Below, one piece after another: positions 58,381-62,640 of a stretch of 62,640 bases of DNA. Under the pieces are notes generated by a model, which saw only the letters and a program-made list of their open reading frames with translations, searched no databases and was not told the origin of the DNA. The position numbers and the translations under genes were made by a program. Source of the stretch: Roseomonas sp. KE2513 (lineage in GTDB: Bacteria; Pseudomonadota; Alphaproteobacteria; Acetobacterales; Acetobacteraceae); contig NZ_RCVR01000029.1 of NCBI RefSeq assembly GCF_016107305.1, forward strand, positions 1 to 62,640, in the 5' to 3' direction. Each line of letters starts with the position of its first letter. Positions within the stretch are counted from its first letter, which is position 1.

Positions 58381-58778
58381 GCGGCAAGCTCGACATCCTC
58401 CAACCCCCTGGCTGGCCCGCTCCCCGCGGCTACTCCAACGGCGTCGCCGGACATGGCCGCGTCGTGCTCGTCGGCGGCCAGATCGGCTGGGACGAAGCCG
58501 GCCGCTTCGCCGAGGGCTTCGTCGCCCAGACTGAACAGGCCCTCCGCAACATCCTCGCCGTCCTCGCCGAGGCTGGCGCCGGCCCCGAGCACATCGGCCG
58601 CCTCACCTGGTACGTCACCAGCATGGACGAGTACCGCGCCTGCCTGCCCGAGCTCGGCCGCGCCTACCGTTTGGTGATGGGCCGCAACTTTCCAGCCATG
58701 GCGCTCGTCGGCGTCGTCGCGCTGGCCGAGCCCGAGGCGCGGGTGGAGATCGAGGCCACCGCCATCGTGCCGGACTGA
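58377..58778 (+). CDS. RidA family protein (YjgF/YER057c/UK114)
   Basis: This is a 133-residue protein with the RidA fold (VVLVGGQIGWDEAGRFAEGF; ALRNILAVLAEAGAGPEHIG; YRACLPELGRAYRLVM). Archetypal RidA hydrolyses enamine/imine intermediates and has a conserved arginine near residue 105; in this protein the corresponding segment reads FPAMALVGVVALAEPEARVE, so that arginine appears absent, as in the Rid1-7 subgroups. As the last gene of an aminobenzoate-type operon, a role in deaminating an enamine intermediate is attractive but unproven. Confidence 0.9.
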   Translation: MSGKLDILQPPGWPAPRGYSNGVAGHGRVVLVGGQIGWDEAGRFAEGFVAQTEQALRNILAVLAEAGAGPEHIGRLTWYVTSMDEYRACLPELGRAYRLVMGRNFPAMALVGVVALAEPEARVEIEATAIVPD

Positions 58779-58903
58779 GGCACCGGCCGCGGCCCGGACG
58801 GCAGTTCCCGCTCCGCCGCGCAGGAACACACCACGACCCCGCCCATCAGTCGGTTCGGCACCGTCGGCTCCCCGCAATGTGGGCACTCCCGGATCGTCTC
58901 CAT
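58664..58903 (-). CDS. Small zinc-ribbon-like protein (hypothetical)
   Basis: This is a 79-residue frame whose ATG is preceded by GGAGG seven bases upstream. The N-terminus has CPHC (residues 7-10) and CSC (26-28), a possible zinc site. The C-terminal half overlaps the end of the ridA gene on the opposite strand and is Ser/Ala-rich, so it may be shadow sequence. The binding site and cysteine pattern support at least the N-terminal half. No function is proposed. Confidence 0.35.
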   Translation of the reverse strand: METIRECPHCGEPTVPNRLMGGVVVCSCAAERELPSGPRPVPQSGTMAVASISTRASGSASATTPTSAMAGKLRPITKR

Positions 58904-59117
58904 TGCAGTCCCTCCATTCCCAGGCTGCCCTATCTGGGAACTGTCACCACCGGCGCAGGAGGGCGCCCCACTAATCTTTCGGGCGAGCAAGGACAGAGGG
59001 AATCGCGAAGGCTCCACGCCGGTGCCGCTACGGAACCGCTCGACTTGCTCTGAGCACCGAGGCCGCTTGTGAAAGAGGTCCGGAGGCCGCGCTGGCATGG
59101 CGCGGCCCCCGGTTTCG
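58904..59117. other. Non-coding interval after the catabolic operon
   Basis: This interval separates the ridA operon and small zinc protein from the beta-helix gene. GC falls compared with the operon. It contains the hairpin listed at 59083-59110 and should carry the promoter of the small zinc protein; no good open frame is seen. Confidence 0.4.
59083..59110 (-). terminator. Probable terminator of the beta-helix gene
   Basis: Eleven bases after the stop codon, GGCCGCGC and GCGCGGCC make a perfect 8-bp stem with a seven-base loop. The following sequence on the minus strand, TCCGGACCTCTTTC, is a weak U-run. Confidence 0.5.
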
Positions 59118-60596
59118 CTAGGCAATCAGAACGTCGAAATGCACGGGACCGCTGCTGAACAGCGTTGCGTGGTCGTCGGACTGCGCAACCCCATTCGCGA
59201 GAATGCCCTCAACATGGAGGTTGCGGTCCGTGCTCGGGGTGCCTCCCCAGGCATCATTGATGAAGTCCACGGTCATCTGGTGCTGGCCATGGCCCCAATT
59301 GCCGGTGAGGACAACATCCTGCGTCTGGCCCGCCGCATGCGAGGCCGTCACGGTATTGATGCCGCCAACCTGCGTGCCGTCCACCTTGACGATAAACTGC
59401 GCATCGCCCTGCCACGCGTCCTCGGACACCCGCAGCACGAGCGTGTCCGTCGTGCCCGGCACCTCTGGCGCGCTCGACGCCTGCGGAGCGGGCGCCGGCG
59501 CCGCATTCACGCCGAGCACCCCATGTGCGTCGTAGCCCTTGGCCTGCCATTGGCTCCAGGTCAGGTCGCTGCCGCCGAGACGTGCAACGACGTTTGACGA
59601 CCCTGGGAACTGGTTATAGTCGACATGGCTAGGCGCCGGGGAGCCGGCCGCGCTGTAGATGGCTACGCCGCCCGAAGAAGGCTGCAGGACGTTGTTGTAG
59701 ATCTCGACGTCCGGGCTGTTCTCGAAGTTCAGTGCCCGTCCGCCCCCGATAATCGTGTTGTTGAAGATGTCGGCGCTGCCGTGCTCCGTCCAGCTGCTCT
59801 CGGCCCAGTGGGTAACGGCGCTGTCCTGCGTCAGGTTCGGCGTTTTCACCACGTTGTCGTGGAAGCTGATCGTGCCGCCATCGCGGGTGTTGGACAGCCA
59901 AGCGCCATGATTGTTGTAGGGCGCGGAGTTGGCTTGCTCAAACAAGTTGCCCTTAACGGTGATGTTGAAGTCCTGAAAGGATTGGATGCCGTCGCTGTGC
60001 CCGCTCATGTTGCTGTTCGAGATAACGATATGATTATTCTCGAAGAGCACGCCGTTGTTGCCTGATGACCAGATGCCATCCGTCTGGGCGGCTGTGTTCG
60101 TTGGCGTGCTGAAGCTGTTCTCCCTCACGACCACCGCGTCGTGGCCGCTTGAGTTGCGCACGTCGTAGCCGCGGGCGTTGCCGCCGCCCGGGTCGCCCGA
60201 ATAGACGGAGTTGTGCTCAACCAGCACGCCGGCCGTCGCGTTCTTTACGACAAAACCGGCCCCTGCAAAGTTCTTCACGTCGAGGTTGCTGACCTCGACA
60301 TGGTTTTTGCCGTTCAGCACCACACCCGCGGACAGATGATTTCCGCCATCTAAGATGACATCGCCATTATGACCGGGATCGGTGCCCTTCGTAATGGTGA
60401 TCTTGCCGGATGCCGATCCACTCGCCCCTACGTTCAGGGTCTCGTTGTACGTTTGGCTGGTACTTCCGCCAGATATATAGACAGTATCTCCCGGCTTCGT
60501 TACGGACCAGTCGATGGACGAAAACGAATTCCAGGCTGATCCCCAGGAGCTGCCATTTCCATTTCCGTGAGCGTTATTGTCGACGTAGTACTTCAT
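59118..60596 (-). CDS. Right-handed beta-helix protein with C-terminal xylan-type carbohydrate-binding module
   Basis: This is a 492-residue protein. Residues 1 to about 350 resemble parallel beta-helix (pectin-lyase-like) proteins, with repeated short strands and Asn/Gly turns (VEVSNLDVKNFAGAGFVVKN; VLFENNHIVISNSNMSGHSD; VEIYNNVLQPSSGGVAIYSA). After an Ala/Pro linker, residues about 385-480 resemble a calcium-dependent carbohydrate-binding module (TDTLVLRVSEDAWQGDAQF; MTVDFINDAWGG). No N-terminal signal peptide is present, so export, if any, must use another route. AAGGAA precedes the ATG. The substrate is presumably a polysaccharide. GC is lower than average here. Confidence 0.85.
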   Translation of the reverse strand: MKYYVDNNAHGNGNGSSWGSAWNSFSSIDWSVTKPGDTVYISGGSTSQTYNETLNVGASGSASGKITITKGTDPGHNGDVILDGGNHLSAGVVLNGKNHVEVSNLDVKNFAGAGFVVKNATAGVLVEHNSVYSGDPGGGNARGYDVRNSSGHDAVVVRENSFSTPTNTAAQTDGIWSSGNNGVLFENNHIVISNSNMSGHSDGIQSFQDFNITVKGNLFEQANSAPYNNHGAWLSNTRDGGTISFHDNVVKTPNLTQDSAVTHWAESSWTEHGSADIFNNTIIGGGRALNFENSPDVEIYNNVLQPSSGGVAIYSAAGSPAPSHVDYNQFPGSSNVVARLGGSDLTWSQWQAKGYDAHGVLGVNAAPAPAPQASSAPEVPGTTDTLVLRVSEDAWQGDAQFIVKVDGTQVGGINTVTASHAAGQTQDVVLTGNWGHGQHQMTVDFINDAWGGTPSTDRNLHVEGILANGVAQSDDHATLFSSGPVHFDVLIA

Positions 60597-60687
60597 ATAA
60601 GAAAATTTTCCTTATCTCATTACAAAGTATTGGATGGCACAGCGCACAAGTCGCCGCGTTGATGTTTTCCGCCCCCCGCGCCAAGGC

Positions 60688-60933
60688 TCAGTTTCGCGCG
60701 AGTGCCTCAAGGCGGTTTTTTCGGCCCAAGGATGTGAATAGCGAGACGACATCCCAAAATTTGGCCGGGGCGGGGGCGGGGCAGTTGAGACCTGACCGCG
60801 AACATACTTCCCGCTTGGAAACACCCTCCAGGAGCAGATGGCATCTGAGAAGTCTGCCCTTCCGGACAGGTGCGTAGTCCGTATCAGCGGGTTCCATATA
60901 GCCACAAGCAGTGACGGCAGCATTTTCAAGCAA
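60688..60933 (-). pseudogene. Possible remnant of a LuxR/GerE-type DNA-binding domain
   Basis: This is an 81-codon frame with a TTG as its only start and no convincing ribosome binding site. LLRCHLLLEGVSKREVCSRS resembles the first helices of a LuxR-type domain, and FWDVVSLFTSLGRKNRLEAL resembles the end of the recognition helix and the following loop. The stretch between has an unusual Pro/Ala run, so the domain looks damaged. It may be a relic of a regulator upstream of the beta-helix gene, or a coincidence. Resemblance is by eye only. Confidence 0.25.
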
Positions 60934-61723
60934 CGGAAGAAATTTGCCGGAATAACGCTTGCGATTCTACGAGATTCAGGAATATCTGCCCCACAATTAC
61001 CTCGCGTCGGCGACCGGAAGCAGCTTTGTACCCAAATAGGCAAGCATTGTTTCCCGCGGAGGCCGCTCAGATACAGTTCCGATCCGCCTCAGCGGCATGG
61101 CCGTCACACCCGATGGAGTGAGGCGCTGGCTTAAGGAAGGGCCGTTGGACGTGCGGCTGTCCACCCAGACAGCCTGCCGGCCCAGCTTCGAACGTGGCCT
61201 CAACCCAACTGGCTGGTACGCGATGGACAACAGCGAGAGCTGCAGGGAGGAAAGCGCGCTCCGGCCCCATGTCCAGCATAACGCCTGACCTGACGAGTTC
61301 CAGCCGACCAGGAGGGTGTTCATCGCGCCGATGCCTCCACGCTGCTCAGCGTGCGCATTTTAGCGGAAGGAGCCGTCGGGGAGCTGTGTGGGCCGTTCAT
61401 CCCGCCTTGCCCAACCTCAGCGACCACAAACCGGTGCACCGATCATTCTGGTCTGAGCAAAGCCGCAACATTTTCACTACCAAAGCGCAATGCAAATGCA
61501 GCGCAGCCCGACAATAACATTCATTAAATTGCAGCAGGATTTAGTTCCGACTTATTTGAATGCGACTTCGCATCATTGATTGATCCGGCTTCATCAAAGG
61601 TGCTCTATTCAGCGCATCATTCTTTAGGATCACTGAAAAGCGTAACCTCCGCACTGACATGTCGCCAATTTGGCTGGCTGCGGCAGAGGTACATTTTGTC
61701 GTTCACGACGTTCACCGGACGGG
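60934..61723. other. Low-GC non-coding or degenerate region upstream of the NRPS gene
   Basis: About 0.8 kb without a convincing gene. Small frames on both strands lack ribosome binding sites and recognisable domains. GC is well below the window average, and 61510-61640 is AT-rich, probably the promoter zone of the peptide synthetase gene. A perfect palindrome, ATGCGA-CT-TCGCAT, lies at 61560-61573, about 150 bases before that gene. Confidence 0.5.

Positions 61724-62640
<917 letters not shown>

Noticed and set aside
60612-61043. 143-codon minus-strand frame upstream of the beta-helix gene
   Set aside because: No domain, no ribosome binding site and composition like random sequence; the overlapping frame at 60688 looks slightly better but is itself weak.
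61097-61288. 63-codon plus-strand frame considered as a transposase remnant
   Set aside because: A short helix-turn-helix-like stretch is present, but no terminal repeats, target duplication or catalytic motif could be found.

Overview
The window looks like chromosomal sequence from a high-GC alphaproteobacterium, most likely Rhodospirillales/Acetobacteraceae of the Roseomonas type. The evidence is the strong G/C bias at third codon positions, a short prolyl-tRNA synthetase next to lolC-lolD-dnaE, a complete nuoA-N operon followed by birA, coaX and RNase J, and a tRNA-Leu/tig/clpP/clpX/lon block. No rRNA, CRISPR array, phage or intact insertion sequence was seen.

Layout. (1) 0.1-9.4 kb, minus strand: proS, lolC/E, lolD, a Bug-type solute-binding protein, an M28 peptidase and dnaE, tightly packed, then a possible small membrane protein. 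(2) 9.5-10.4 kb: a candidate small RNA with a strong terminator, a DUF1467-type membrane protein and a secreted Arg/Trp-rich repeat protein. (3) 10.4-28.0 kb, minus strand: nuoA-N with all 14 complex I subunits in standard order, running by coupled starts into birA, coaX and rnj. (4) 28.2-35.1 kb, minus strand: tRNA-Asp, tRNA-Val, lon, clpX, clpP, tig and tRNA-Leu, a protein quality-control block. (5) 35.1-50.5 kb: mixed housekeeping genes (NAD(P)HX repair, ParA-like ATPase, EamA exporter, a NUDIX-alaX-sulfurtransferase-metC operon, a low-GC acyltransferase, an ATP/ADP-translocase-like carrier, Tat-exported aldo/keto reductase, Fur/Zur regulator, hisI, GPP34 protein, SemiSWEET, lpxB, and two stress-type DUF2382 proteins).

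(6) 50.6-58.8 kb is the most interesting metabolic region. A two-domain monooxygenase/reductase is divergent from a seven-gene operon of SDR, MarR regulator, crotonase, acyl-CoA dehydrogenase, CoA ligase, thioesterase and RidA protein. All seven genes overlap end to end. The set fits aerobic degradation of 2-aminobenzoate (anthranilate) through its CoA thioester. A repeated imperfect palindrome overlies both candidate promoters and is the obvious MarR operator candidate. The crotonase lacks both canonical hydratase glutamates.

(7) 58.8-62.6 kb is accessory sequence with lower GC. It holds a beta-helix protein with a C-terminal carbohydrate-binding module, about 1.1 kb of apparently degenerate sequence with a possible LuxR-type remnant, and the 5' end of a non-ribosomal peptide synthetase. 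The synthetase starts directly with an adenylation domain whose visible pocket residues read like a leucine code. It continues past the window edge.
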